Source: Bradyrhizobium sp. BR 10289 (GTDB lineage Bacteria; Pseudomonadota; Alphaproteobacteria; Rhizobiales; Xanthobacteraceae). Taken from it: a stretch of 64,000 bases of DNA. Location of the stretch: the NCBI RefSeq assembly GCF_019455385.1, contig NZ_JACOFR010000005.1, positions 124,001 to 188,000 of the forward strand, given 5' to 3'. Positions 52,353 through 60,031 of this stretch are shown in pieces. A model generated the notes under the pieces. The model searched no databases and was not told where the DNA came from. It saw only the letters and a program-made list of their open reading frames with translations. Numbering within the stretch: position 1 is the stretch's first letter; the number at the start of each line of letters is the position of its first letter. The translations under genes and the position numbers were made by a program.

Positions 52353-53864
52353 ATGACCGACATGAGCCTGAAAGCTCCCAGCCACGAGGAATTCGAGCGC
52401 CTGGCAACCGAACTCGGCTTCTCGCTGCCCGCGGCGGAGCGCGACACGTTTCACAGCATGCTCTCCGGCAATCTCGAACTCATGAAGTTGTTCGATGACG
52501 AAGCCACGGACATCGTGCAGCCCTCGCGATACCCCCGATCGGCAGGCTACAGACCAGATCACGGCGAAGACCCGCACCATGCCTGGTACGTCAAATCGGA
52601 GATAAGGGGCGCAGCCGAAGGGCCGCTCTCTGGCCGTACCGTTGCGTTGAAGGACAATATCTGCCTGGCCGGCGTTCCCATGATGAATGGCTCGTCGACC
52701 CTCGAAGGCTATGTGCCCGATTGCGACGCCACGGTGGTGACCCGTGTCCTCGACGCTGGCGGCACCATTCTCGGAAAGGCCAATTGTGAATTCTTCTGTT
52801 TTTCGGCAGGCAGTCACACCAATGCGACCGGTCCGACCCATAACCCGCACCGGCGCGGCTATAGCGCCGGAGGCTCGTCATCGGGATGCGCTGCCGCGGT
52901 AGCTGCAGGCGAAGCCGACCTCGCAATCGGCTGCGACCAGGGTGGCTCGATCCGCGCACCCGCATCGTTCTGCGGCATCGTCGGCATGAAGCCGACGCAC
53001 GGATTGGTGCCCTATACGGGCATCATGCCGATCGAGCCGACGCTCGATCACGCCGGCCCGATGACGCGGACCGTTGCCGACAATGCGCTGCTGCTGCAGA
53101 CGCTTGCAGGTCCGGACGGTCTCGATCCGAGACAAGGTGCGGGCGAGCCGGGCGACTACCTTGGCGCCCTGTCTGCCGGCGTTGCCGGAATGAAGATTGC
53201 TCTCGTTCGGGAGGGGTTCGGCCTGCCTGTCTCGGAAGGCGACGTCGATGGCACCGTCCTTGTCGCGAGCGACACTTTCCGGCGGCTCGGCGCGATCGTC
53301 GAGGAGATCTCGATCCCGATGCATGGGGCCGGTCGGACGATCTGGCGGGCGATCGCCGGCGAGGGCGGCACGAATACCCTGATGAAGGGAAACGCGTTCG
53401 GCACCGGCTGGCGCGGGCTGTACGTGACGAGCCTGCTCCAGGCCCACTCGCATTGGCGCGAACGCGCCGACGAGCTGCCGCCGTCGCTGAAGTTGTCGAT
53501 GCTGACGGGGCATTATCTTTCGAAACGCTACGGCGGACTCTACTACGCGCGAGCGCAAAATCTGAATCGTAGCTTGCGTGCAGCCTATGACGAGGTGCTC
53601 TCGATCTACGACATCCTGTTGATGCCGACGACACCGATGAAGGCTGGCCCGATGCCTGCGGCTGATGCGCCTCTTTCGGAATTGATCCGCCTGTCGGGGG
53701 TGCCGCTCGCCAACACCATGCAATTCAATTGCTCCGGCCATCCCGCCATGTCGATTCCGTGCGGCGAAAGCGATGGCTTGCCGATCGGCATGATGCTGGT
53801 CGGAAAGCACTTTGCAGAAGCATCGATTTATCGCGCAGCCGCGGCCTTCGAGGCCCGTCGCTAA
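52353..53864 (+). CDS. Amidase-signature enzyme (second of two)
   Basis: The 503-aa protein has all catalytic features: GRTVALKDNICLAG (Lys), GYSAGGSSSGCAAAVAAG (cis-Ser) and AIGCDQGGSIRAPASFCGIV (nucleophile Ser). It also has the roughly 75-residue helical N-terminal extension of the nitrile-hydratase-associated type of amidase. It is unlike the first amidase at 38504-39904 in length and in retaining the GGSIRAPA Arg. It hydrolyses an amide, substrate unknown. It lies 44 bases after the amidohydrolase gene in the same unit. Confidence 0.9.
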   Translation: MTDMSLKAPSHEEFERLATELGFSLPAAERDTFHSMLSGNLELMKLFDDEATDIVQPSRYPRSAGYRPDHGEDPHHAWYVKSEIRGAAEGPLSGRTVALKDNICLAGVPMMNGSSTLEGYVPDCDATVVTRVLDAGGTILGKANCEFFCFSAGSHTNATGPTHNPHRRGYSAGGSSSGCAAAVAAGEADLAIGCDQGGSIRAPASFCGIVGMKPTHGLVPYTGIMPIEPTLDHAGPMTRTVADNALLLQTLAGPDGLDPRQGAGEPGDYLGALSAGVAGMKIALVREGFGLPVSEGDVDGTVLVASDTFRRLGAIVEEISIPMHGAGRTIWRAIAGEGGTNTLMKGNAFGTGWRGLYVTSLLQAHSHWRERADELPPSLKLSMLTGHYLSKRYGGLYYARAQNLNRSLRAAYDEVLSIYDILLMPTTPMKAGPMPAADAPLSELIRLSGVPLANTMQFNCSGHPAMSIPCGESDGLPIGMMLVGKHFAEASIYRAAAAFEARR

Positions 53865-53913
53865 GCGCTCCGGGCAAACAGTTCGAGGCATTTTGGAAGA
53901 GGGGGTTTTCACC

Positions 53914-55224
53914 ATGGCGTCAACCAACATCGCGCGGCGGTCCGCCTTTGCCAGCCTGATCGGGACATGCATCGAGCTCTACGATTTTTACATCTATGCG
54001 ACTGCGGCGGCGATCGCATTCAACACGCTGTTCTTTCCGACTTACGATCCGGTGGTGGGTACGCTGCTGTCGTTCGCGACCTTCGCCATCGGCGCCATCA
54101 TGCGCCCCTTGGGCGGAATGGTCTGCGGCCATTTCGGCGATCGCATCGGGCGGAAGTCGATGCTCGTCTTCACGCTGATGACGATGGGCGTCTCGACCTT
54201 CTTGATCGGATTGCTGCCGACCTACGGCCAGGTCGGAATTATGGCCCCCATCATGCTGGTGATCCTTCGTACCGTTCAGGGATTTGCCTTTGGCGGGGAG
54301 TGGGGTGGCGCGGTGCTGATGTCCGTGGAGCATGCACCTGCTGCCCGAAAAGGTTTCTACGGCTCGTTCACGCAGATGGGCTCGCCCATCGCCTTGTTCC
54401 TGTCCACCGGGACCTTTTCGCTCCTGTCGACACTTCCTCAGGAAAGCTTCCTGAGCTGGGGTTGGCGGATCCCGTTTCTCGCCAGCGCGCTTCTCGTGAT
54501 CGTCGGCATGATCATGCGAATCGGATTGGTCGAGTCGCCCGAATTCGCCGCTCTTGCCAAAAACAACGAGCTCGCGAAACAGCCGGTCACCGAGGTTTTC
54601 CGCCAAAATTGGCGGGCCATCCTGATCGGTACCGGGGTTGTCCTGAGCACTGTCGTGGCATTCTACGTGCAGACGCTGTTCGTCGTATCCTATGCGGTGC
54701 AATCGGTCGGAATTCCCAGGCAGACGGTGCTCAATGCAGTGCTGGTCGGATCGGCCTTTACGCTGGTCATCATTCCGATTTTTGCCCTGCTGTCGGATCG
54801 CTTCGGACGCAAGCCGATCGCTCTTTTCGGCGCCCTGATGACTGTCGGCGGCGCTTTTCCGTTCTTTGCCTTGGTCCGGCTCGGCACTTTCGAGGGCGTT
54901 ACGGCGGCAGTTTGCATTGCCTTATTCGGGACGAGTGCGCTTTATGCCGTGCTGCCGGCCTACGTCTCGGAATTGTTCAAGCCGCGGGTGAGATATAGTG
55001 GAATATCGATCAGCTATAATTTCGCTTCCGGATTGATCGGAGGGTTCAGCCCGGCAATCAGCGCTGCCCTGTTCGCATGGGCCGGCGCAACGTGGCCGAT
55101 CGCACTGTATTTAATGGGAATCGGCTGCATCAGCGCATTGTCGCTCTGGGGCGGTCGACGTTTCGTCGCACAAGCCACCGAAGACGAGCCCGATTTGGCG
55201 CTGGCGAGTCAGGTGCACCCATGA
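53914..55224 (+). CDS. MHS-type MFS transporter (second of two)
   Basis: The 436-aa protein starts at ATG 53914 after GAGGGGG. It has 12 helices and GTCIELYDFYIYATAAAIA, GHFGDRIGRKSML and TVQGFAFGGEWGGAVLMSVE. It is a clear paralogue of the transporter at 43933-45261, with the same helix order and similar loops. Two related proton symporters in one cargo suggest import of two related compounds, or of substrate and intermediate. Its stop overlaps the next start (ATGA), so it is translationally coupled to the SxxK hydrolase. Confidence 0.9.
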   Translation: MASTNIARRSAFASLIGTCIELYDFYIYATAAAIAFNTLFFPTYDPVVGTLLSFATFAIGAIMRPLGGMVCGHFGDRIGRKSMLVFTLMTMGVSTFLIGLLPTYGQVGIMAPIMLVILRTVQGFAFGGEWGGAVLMSVEHAPAARKGFYGSFTQMGSPIALFLSTGTFSLLSTLPQESFLSWGWRIPFLASALLVIVGMIMRIGLVESPEFAALAKNNELAKQPVTEVFRQNWRAILIGTGVVLSTVVAFYVQTLFVVSYAVQSVGIPRQTVLNAVLVGSAFTLVIIPIFALLSDRFGRKPIALFGALMTVGGAFPFFALVRLGTFEGVTAAVCIALFGTSALYAVLPAYVSELFKPRVRYSGISISYNFASGLIGGFSPAISAALFAWAGATWPIALYLMGIGCISALSLWGGRRFVAQATEDEPDLALASQVHP

Positions 55225-56513
55225 ACCGGCGTGAGTTGTTGGCTGCGGCTGCTGGAAGTTGCCTTCTTCCTTTGTCCACCCGAGCTGACGCGACGGTGAT
55301 GCGTCACGTGCCCGCTAGCCCGCCGAACTGGAGAACGATCGCGATGGAAGCCGATGCCCCTCAGCCTGAAGTGAACCTGTCGAACTGGAGGCAATCGCCT
55401 CAAAATCATCGCGCGTTCCATCATCTCCCGTCCGAAATCGCAACAGCACGCGTCCGGTCCGGGAGCAAAGGAGCCTCGTTTCCCAGCTCCTCCGAGTCCA
55501 TCGCGGCGTTCTCGCTGCGGTTACCCAATGGCTCGTCCATGGGCCTGGAGCCGTTTCTGGCGGCGACGTCGACCGACGCCATGATCGTGCTGCACGACGG
55601 GCGGCTTGTTTACGAGGCCTATCGCAACGGCATGGAGCCCAACTCGCGCCACATCGCGATGTCCGCGACTAAGGCCGTCATCGGGCTGTTGACGGAGATC
55701 CTGGCCGCGGACGGAGCGATCAAGCTCGATAGGCCCATCACTGCCTATGTGCCTGAGGTCGCCAACTCGCCCTACGCAGCCGCGTGCGCGAGGGACTTGC
55801 TCGACATGCGCGTCGCCGTCCTTTTCGACGCGGCGCAGGAGAGGATATATGCCCAATCGGTCGGATGGGAGCCGCCCAGCGATCCCAAGACAGACATCAA
55901 GACAGATATTCGGAGCTTTCTCTCCCGGCTCAGTGGCCCGGCTTGGGCATGCGGGGGCGGCTTTACCTATCATTCCGCAAACACCGATCTGCTCGGATGG
56001 GTCATCGAGAGAGCAACCTCCGCGAAGGTGCAAGACCTGCTGTCCGAGAAATTATGGACTCTGATAGCCAGCGATGATGCCGAGTTCACCCTGGATTGGG
56101 ACGGCTTTGTCCGCAGCGCAGGTGGCGTCTGTGCAACGGCCCGCGACCTGGCGCGCCTAGGGCAGGTGGTTTGCCTCGACGGTTCCTCCGGCAGCACGCA
56201 GATCTTCCCGAACCACATTGTGCAAGGTCTTGCGGCCGGCGGTGATCGCAAGGCGTGGAGCTCCGGTCAGTGGGGTGAATCGTTCGCTCCCATCAGCCGA
56301 AGCATGAGCTATCGCAGCGGATGGTATACGGTCGACACCGATCCGGAGATATTGTTCGCGATGGGCATCCACGGCCAAAATCTATTTGTTGATCGCAAGA
56401 ACAAGATCGTCATGGCCAAATTCTCATCCTGGCCGCAGCCCGTCGACGGTCGAACGATGTGGCTGACGCATGCCGGGTTTGATGAGGTGCGCAGGTGCCT
56501 GCAAACGAGCTGA
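55221..56513 (+). CDS. SxxK serine hydrolase, NylB / class C beta-lactamase-like
   Basis: The 430-aa product begins with a Tat- or Sec-type leader (MNRRELLAAAAGSCLLPLST), so it is likely periplasmic. The catalytic pattern is SATK (SxxK, in HIAMSATKAVIGLLTEILAA) and YHSANTDLLGW (YxN-type). The segment MIVLHDGRLVYEAYRNGMEP resembles 6-aminohexanoate-oligomer hydrolase NylB. Enzymes of this group cleave amide or ester bonds of unusual substrates, including nylon oligomers and beta-lactams. It may release the compound taken up by the neighbouring transporter. Confidence 0.85.
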   Translation: MNRRELLAAAAGSCLLPLSTRADATVMRHVPASPPNWRTIAMEADAPQPEVNLSNWRQSPQNHRAFHHLPSEIATARVRSGSKGASFPSSSESIAAFSLRLPNGSSMGLEPFLAATSTDAMIVLHDGRLVYEAYRNGMEPNSRHIAMSATKAVIGLLTEILAADGAIKLDRPITAYVPEVANSPYAAACARDLLDMRVAVLFDAAQERIYAQSVGWEPPSDPKTDIKTDIRSFLSRLSGPAWACGGGFTYHSANTDLLGWVIERATSAKVQDLLSEKLWTLIASDDAEFTLDWDGFVRSAGGVCATARDLARLGQVVCLDGSSGSTQIFPNHIVQGLAAGGDRKAWSSGQWGESFAPISRSMSYRSGWYTVDTDPEILFAMGIHGQNLFVDRKNKIVMAKFSSWPQPVDGRTMWLTHAGFDEVRRCLQTS

Positions 56514-56832
56514 TTGCGCTTAGGGAATAGCAGTTCCTGACGTTTCACAGTCCATATTAATCCAGTTTTGTCGCAGATGGAGTCATTCGGTCAACTGGTA
56601 AGCCTTCCAACTTATCAGTCTCATGATGAGCTTACCGCTTAACGGGTGGCTGTGCGATCCATGTAATATTGAGGTCCGCTCCTCGTTGAAAAGCAGACGA
56701 AAGAATGGGAATGCCGCTGGTCGCCTTTTGGCCCTTCAGCGACTTCGGGAGACGTCCGCTTTCCCGCCGCTCTTAGGGATTGAGCAGACATCAGGCGGCC
56801 AGCCACCTAATGAGTACACAGCCGTGCAGCGA
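56514..56832. other. Intergenic boundary between cargo and ICE control block
   Basis: GGTAAGC (56597-56603) and GCTTACC (56630-56636) form an inverted repeat 26 bases apart. No gene is seen. The stretch marks the end of the catabolic cargo before the convergent XRE gene. Confidence 0.4.
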
Positions 56833-57114
56833 CTACTTGCTCTTTGGGCTGGGACGAATCCGTTTGCGGCCCTTGGCTAATGGCTTTGGCGTGGCGGCTC
56901 CCTTGGGCGGTTCAAGAAAGAATTCTGAGAGCCGAACACCTAGCGTTTCGGCCAGTCGCTCGAGCAGATCAATGGTTGGATTCTCGGTTTGTCGCTCCAA
57001 GCCGCTCATATATGAACGATCAATCCCAGCATCATATGCCAATTGCTCTTGCGGAATACCGCGAGCGACGCGGATTCGGCGGACGTTCCAAGCCACAAGC
57101 GCACGAGCTTTCAT
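56833..57114 (-). CDS. XRE-family helix-turn-helix regulator, QseC-like position
   Basis: The 93-aa protein starts at ATG 57114; a TTG at 57120 is the alternative. It contains a full XRE domain: ALVAWNVRRIRVARGIPQEQ, LAYDAGIDRSYMSGLERQTE and LAETLGVRLSEFFLEPPKG, with a basic tail. It is divergent from the DUF2285 gene at 57214-57486. In the mesorhizobial ICEMlSym an XRE-type repressor, QseC, is divergent from the anti-activator gene qseM. Position and size fit that role, though sequence-level homology was not tested. Confidence 0.85.
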   Translation of the reverse strand: MKARALVAWNVRRIRVARGIPQEQLAYDAGIDRSYMSGLERQTENPTIDLLERLAETLGVRLSEFFLEPPKGAATPKPLAKGRKRIRPSPKSK

Positions 57115-57213
57115 GCGCAAAAGCAGCCATCGTGTAGACCATCAAACCACTGGCTATAACCGATCTATTCAGATACTTTGATCCTGGGTTTCCATCGAAT
57201 AACACGCATAGAT

Positions 57214-57486
57214 ATGAATGGGCCGCCATTAGATCCTGACGTCGCGGATGTCGCGCCGAACGAGCCGGCGCTGACGGCCTACGACGAAGAGCATGTCGTC
57301 ACGTACATGCGCCTTCTGCAGGCCGAAGGTGAGGGGGCGGACTGGCACGAAGTGGCTCGCGTAGTCTTGCATTTGGACCCCGAGCGAGAGCCGGACCGTG
57401 CGCGGAGCGCATATCAGAGTCACTTTGCGCGGGCTAAATGGTTGACCGAGCAGGGCCGTCTATTACGTGGCACTGGCTCTAAATAG
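57214..57486 (+). CDS. DUF2285-type small protein, QseM-like anti-activator candidate
   Basis: The 90-aa protein starts at ATG 57214. Its core ALTAYDEEHVVTYMRLLQAE, then GADWHEVARVVLHLDPEREP and AYQSHFARAKWLTEQGRLL, is the pattern of the small DUF2285 proteins of rhizobial ICEs. In ICEMlSym, QseM is a short DUF2285 protein that blocks the quorum-sensing activator TraR and the excision activator FseA. Here it lies between an XRE gene and a split DUF6499/DUF2285 gene, as expected for a qseC-qseM-fseA module. The ribosome site is weak. Confidence 0.75.
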   Translation: MNGPPLDPDVADVAPNEPALTAYDEEHVVTYMRLLQAEGEGADWHEVARVVLHLDPEREPDRARSAYQSHFARAKWLTEQGRLLRGTGSK

Positions 57487-57554
57487 AAGAAACTCGTCGA
57501 GAGGCGGCTCGCAGACAGAACTATCTTCTTCTGCTGATCGGCGGTCATTCCGGT

Positions 57555-57568
57555 GCACCACGTGGTGC
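57555..57568. promoter_or_regulatory. 14-bp palindrome upstream of the fseA-like gene (tra-box candidate)
   Basis: GCACCACGTGGTGC is a perfect palindrome in the 165-base gap before the DUF6499 gene, about 85 bases from its ATG. LuxR-type regulators such as TraR bind palindromes of this size and position. No luxR/traR or luxI/traI gene is in the window, so the ligand regulator would be elsewhere on the element. Confidence 0.6.
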
Positions 57569-57651
57569 CAAACTAGGGTCTTCCTACAACCGCTTCGTTC
57601 ATACCTATTGCGGCGCAATCGTTGTTAGCTGTATGCAATGGGGCGGAAGCA

Positions 57652-57846
57652 ATGCCTGAATTCGACTGGCGGTCGCCGGATTCCTATAAGAGCCTACAAG
57701 ACGCGGAAGTCACCGACATCGCCTGGGAATGTCTCCGCCGCAACGCCGACTATCGGCGCGAGTATGAGGCGATGATTGCCAACAGTCCGAACGGCGAAGT
57801 GACTGACGAATTCAGGAGGAAATGGGGTATCTGCTTTCGCCCATGA
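57652..57846 (+). CDS. DUF6499 protein, first half of an fseA-like frameshifted gene
   Basis: The 64-aa frame starts at ATG 57652 after GGCGGAAGC. It reads MPEFDWRSPDSYKSLQDAEV, TDIAWECLRRNADYRREYEA and ends DEFRRKWGICFRP before TGA 57844-57846. This is the DUF6499 pattern. In single-gene homologues DUF6499 is followed directly by a DUF2285 domain. Here the DUF2285 frame is offset by +1 and is open through the stop, so a ribosome slipping +1 near UGC-UUU-CGC would make a fusion. In ICEMlSym the fused product, FseA, turns on excision. Confidence 0.8.
   Translation: MPEFDWRSPDSYKSLQDAEVTDIAWECLRRNADYRREYEAMIANSPNGEVTDEFRRKWGICFRP
57814..57846 (+). promoter_or_regulatory. Candidate +1 programmed frameshift site
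   Basis: The sequence runs AGGAGGAAATGGGG, then TATCTGCTTTCGCCCATGAC. An AGGAGG that could pair with 16S rRNA sits inside the coding frame about 15-20 bases before the TTT-CGC region and the UGA stop. Reading +1 after UUU gives Ala-His-Asp-Pro and the open DUF2285 frame. An internal Shine-Dalgarno with a nearby stop is the arrangement known to promote +1 slippage in prfB. Confidence 0.6.
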
Positions 57847-57847
57847 C

Positions 57848-58423
57848 CCGCAGAGGTCATTCGACGAGCAGACGATCTTTTGGGCGCCGGAGGTTCTAGC
57901 GACGGTCATTCCGGTGACGGTTGCCTCGACGACCGACCTCGTATCGGCGTCTCAGCCACTGCTTGACCTTACAGTTGGCCAGATGCGCCGCGCTGTCGAC
58001 GGCTGGCATGCCGTTCTGCGCATCGGTGCGATAGATCATCGTGTCTGGTCCAACGAGCCGCCGGTGCTCGGCGCATCATATGCGGCCGAACTGCCGTTCG
58101 ATGGCGATTTCGAGGAGCGTGCGTATGCAGCCCGGCGGCTGTGGCGCTCGATCAATGGACGCGCGCCAGGTCCTGCCTTTCATCAACTGTCGAAACAGCG
58201 GCGCGACCGCTTGAGGGCTGCGATCCGTGCGCTCGACGCGCACGGCGCGGGCGCAAGCTATCGCGTTATCGCCGAAGCGCTGTTCGGCAAAAAGCGCATC
58301 CCCGATCGCGCCTGGAAAACCCATGATCTGCGTAATCGAACGATCCGCCTGGTGCAAGGCGGCCTCGCGTTGATGCGCGGTGGTTACCGCAAACTTCTGC
58401 GGCCCGGGCGCAAGGACGAGTAG
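57848..58423 (+). CDS. DUF2285 domain, second half of the fseA-like frameshifted gene
   Basis: The frame is open from before the DUF6499 stop (residues AHDPQRSFDEQTIFWAPEVL and ATVIPVTV) to TAG 58421-58423. It has no good initiation site near its beginning, apart from a GTG at 57914 without a ribosome site. The domain includes GQMRRAVDGWHAVLRIGAID, DFEERAYAARRLWRSINGR, then RAWKTHDLRNRTIRLVQGGL. As the C-terminal half of an FseA-like fusion it would form the excision activator. Alone it has no clear way to be translated. Confidence 0.8.
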   Translation, partial: PQRSFDEQTIFWAPEVLATVIPVTVASTTDLVSASQPLLDLTVGQMRRAVDGWHAVLRIGAIDHRVWSNEPPVLGASYAAELPFDGDFEERAYAARRLWRSINGRAPGPAFHQLSKQRRDRLRAAIRALDAHGAGASYRVIAEALFGKKRIPDRAWKTHDLRNRTIRLVQGGLALMRGGYRKLLRPGRKDE

Positions 58424-58432
58424 CGCCGCCCC

Positions 58433-58478
58433 GGAGGGGTGCCGAAAATCGTACCCCCAACATTCGGCATCCCCCTCC
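58433..58478 (+). terminator. Long hairpin between the fseA-like and rdfS-like genes
   Basis: GGAGGGGTGCCGAA (58433-58446) pairs with TTCGGCATCCCCCTCC (58463-58478), with a two-base bulge. No T-run follows, so it may be a terminator, an attenuator or an operator. It is the main structure in the gap before the RdfS-like gene, where an excision activator should act. Confidence 0.55.
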
Positions 58479-58556
58479 GAGATCCTGCTCCTCCATGATG
58501 ACCGCACACACGCCGGCCTAGCCATGCGTGGTGCGATGTTCTCCTGGAGTCCTCAA

Positions 58557-58838
58557 ATGCCCGATCCGATGGCCGGTCTACCCCCGCGCTTCCTGCGTAC
58601 ACCTGAGGCCGCGCGCTATCTCGGCCTGTCCGGCCGCACGCTCGAGAAGCACCGCACGTACGGCACCGGACCGACGTATCGGAAGATCGGCGGACGAGTC
58701 GTCTACGCGGTCGATGACCTGAAAGCGTGGGCCGACCGCGGCGCCAAGACGTCGACATCCGATCCCGGCAAGGGGACCGTGCTGCCGGCCAAGAAGCATC
58801 CGACCCTGCGTCCCTATGCAGGCCAGGAACGTCGCTGA
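58557..58838 (+). CDS. rdfS: RdfS-like excisionase (AlpA/MerR-type HTH)
   Basis: The 93-aa protein starts at ATG 58557 with GGAG seven bases before it. It has the DNA-binding segment RFLRTPEAARYLGLSGRTLE then KHRTYGTGPTYRKIGGRVVY and VDDLKAWADRGA, the winged-helix pattern of AlpA/excisionase proteins and of the ICEMlSym recombination directionality factor RdfS. It would promote excision by an integrase that is outside this window. It follows the fseA-like gene, its expected activator. The frame upstream to 58380 is not coding. Confidence 0.85.
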   Translation: MPDPMAGLPPRFLRTPEAARYLGLSGRTLEKHRTYGTGPTYRKIGGRVVYAVDDLKAWADRGAKTSTSDPGKGTVLPAKKHPTLRPYAGQERR

Positions 58839-58860
58839 TGTCAGCGCGAGAGCAGTGACT

Positions 58861-59742
58861 ATGCGGCGCAAACACCATTCCGAGCGCGACCAGCTTGAGC
58901 TCTTTCGAGCGCTACCCGGCGATCTCGCGCCGCGCGATGCGCAGGACCTGATGGCTTATCCGTTCTTCTCGCTCGCAAAAAGAAAGCGAACTGTGCCGAT
59001 CGATTTTCGTGCCGGCGCGGTTGCAATTCGGGTCGAAGCTGTACCGGAACACGGCATGGCGACCATTTGGGATGCAGACGTTCTGATCTGGGCCGCGTCC
59101 CAGATCGTCGAAGCCCGCGATGCCGGCTTGAAGACCTCGCGCCTGATGGCTGCAACCCCTTACGAAATTCTGACGTTCGTCGGCCGCGGCACCAGCGCGC
59201 GTGACTACGACCGGCTGAAGGCGGGTCTCGACAGACTTCAGTCAACAACGGTGCTGACATCGATCCGCCAGCCGGCAGAACGGCGACGGCACCGCTTCTC
59301 CTGGATCAACGAGTGGAAGGAGACATCCGATGCAAACGGACGTCCGTTCGGACTAGAGCTGATCCTGCCGGATTGGTTCTACGCGGGCGTCATCGACGAC
59401 GCGCTCGTGCTGACGATCGACCGCGCCTATTTCGAGCTCACAGGCGGACTTGAGCGCTGGCTTTACCGCCTCGTGCGCAAGCACGGCGGTCGGCAGGATG
59501 GCGGCTGGAGCTTTGACCTTGTGCACCTCCATGCCAAGTCAGGCATCCTCTCGCCGCTCAAGCACTTTGCTTACGACGTACGTCAGATCGTCCAGCGCCA
59601 GACATTGCCCGGCTATCAACTCGTGCTCACGCGCGATCCGAACGGCATCGACCGGCTGAACTTCACGCCAACGCCTGTTGCTCCCTTAACGGCACGCTTG
59701 CGCCGGCGCGGTCTCATCCAAATTCGAAAGGACAACCTGTGA
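58861..59742 (+). CDS. repA: RepA-like replication initiator (RPA family)
   Basis: The 293-aa protein starts at ATG 58861. It reads HHSERDQLELFRALPGDLAP, YPFFSLAKRKRTVPIDFRAG, ATIWDADVLIWAASQIVEAR, then a winged-helix region ATPYEILTFVGRGTSARDYD and FSLELILPDWFYAGV-like strands. This is the plasmid replication initiator RepA (Replication initiator protein A, Pfam RPA) pattern seen on alphaproteobacterial ICEs. Three iterons begin six bases after its stop. In other ICEs a parA gene follows; none is present here. Confidence 0.88.
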   Translation: MRRKHHSERDQLELFRALPGDLAPRDAQDLMAYPFFSLAKRKRTVPIDFRAGAVAIRVEAVPEHGMATIWDADVLIWAASQIVEARDAGLKTSRLMAATPYEILTFVGRGTSARDYDRLKAGLDRLQSTTVLTSIRQPAERRRHRFSWINEWKETSDANGRPFGLELILPDWFYAGVIDDALVLTIDRAYFELTGGLERWLYRLVRKHGGRQDGGWSFDLVHLHAKSGILSPLKHFAYDVRQIVQRQTLPGYQLVLTRDPNGIDRLNFTPTPVAPLTARLRRRGLIQIRKDNL

Positions 59743-59747
59743 ATCAG

Positions 59748-59812
59748 CTCGTGCTATCGGGGGCCGCAACCCTCGTGCTATCGGGGACCCGATCCTCGTG
59801 CTATCGGGGACC
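59748..59812 (+). repeat. Three iterons next to repA (candidate replication origin)
   Basis: CTCGTGCTATCGGGG followed by GCC or ACC occurs at 59748-59765, 59772-59789 and 59795-59812. The starts are 24 and 23 bases apart, about two helical turns. Directly repeated 18-base words after a repA gene are the hallmark of initiator-binding iterons. They are followed by an A/T-richer segment (59830-59890). Confidence 0.8.
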
Positions 59813-60031
59813 GGAATCGAGCTTAAGAGCTTGTTTCTTCGCGCTTTCCGGCCGCTCTAACTTTACTAACCAGAAATCCTTCGGATTTCTTCTAACGGAG
59901 CAGGCCGAAAGCCGCGTTTATGACGCTCGGCAACGGCAGTTCGACAGTCCAGCCTGCCTTTGCAGGCCGTACACACTCTCCACTGAGCCCCAAGCTCCCG
60001 GCTGCCAGCTCCAGCGTCAGGGAGTCGCCGC
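59813..60031. other. Iteron-distal region with no parA gene
   Basis: An A/T-richer stretch with CTAACTTTACTAACC, the hairpin at 59872-59890 and a GC-rich leader of the DUF2840 gene. In comparable elements a parA-type gene lies between repA and DUF2840. No trace of its Walker motif is seen here. Confidence 0.5.
59872..59890. terminator. Perfect 8-bp hairpin with a three-base loop
   Basis: AGAAATCC (59872-59879) pairs with GGATTTCT (59883-59890) around TTC, followed by TCTAAC. It is a short, strong stem in A/T-rich DNA, either a terminator for repA or part of the origin. Confidence 0.55.
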
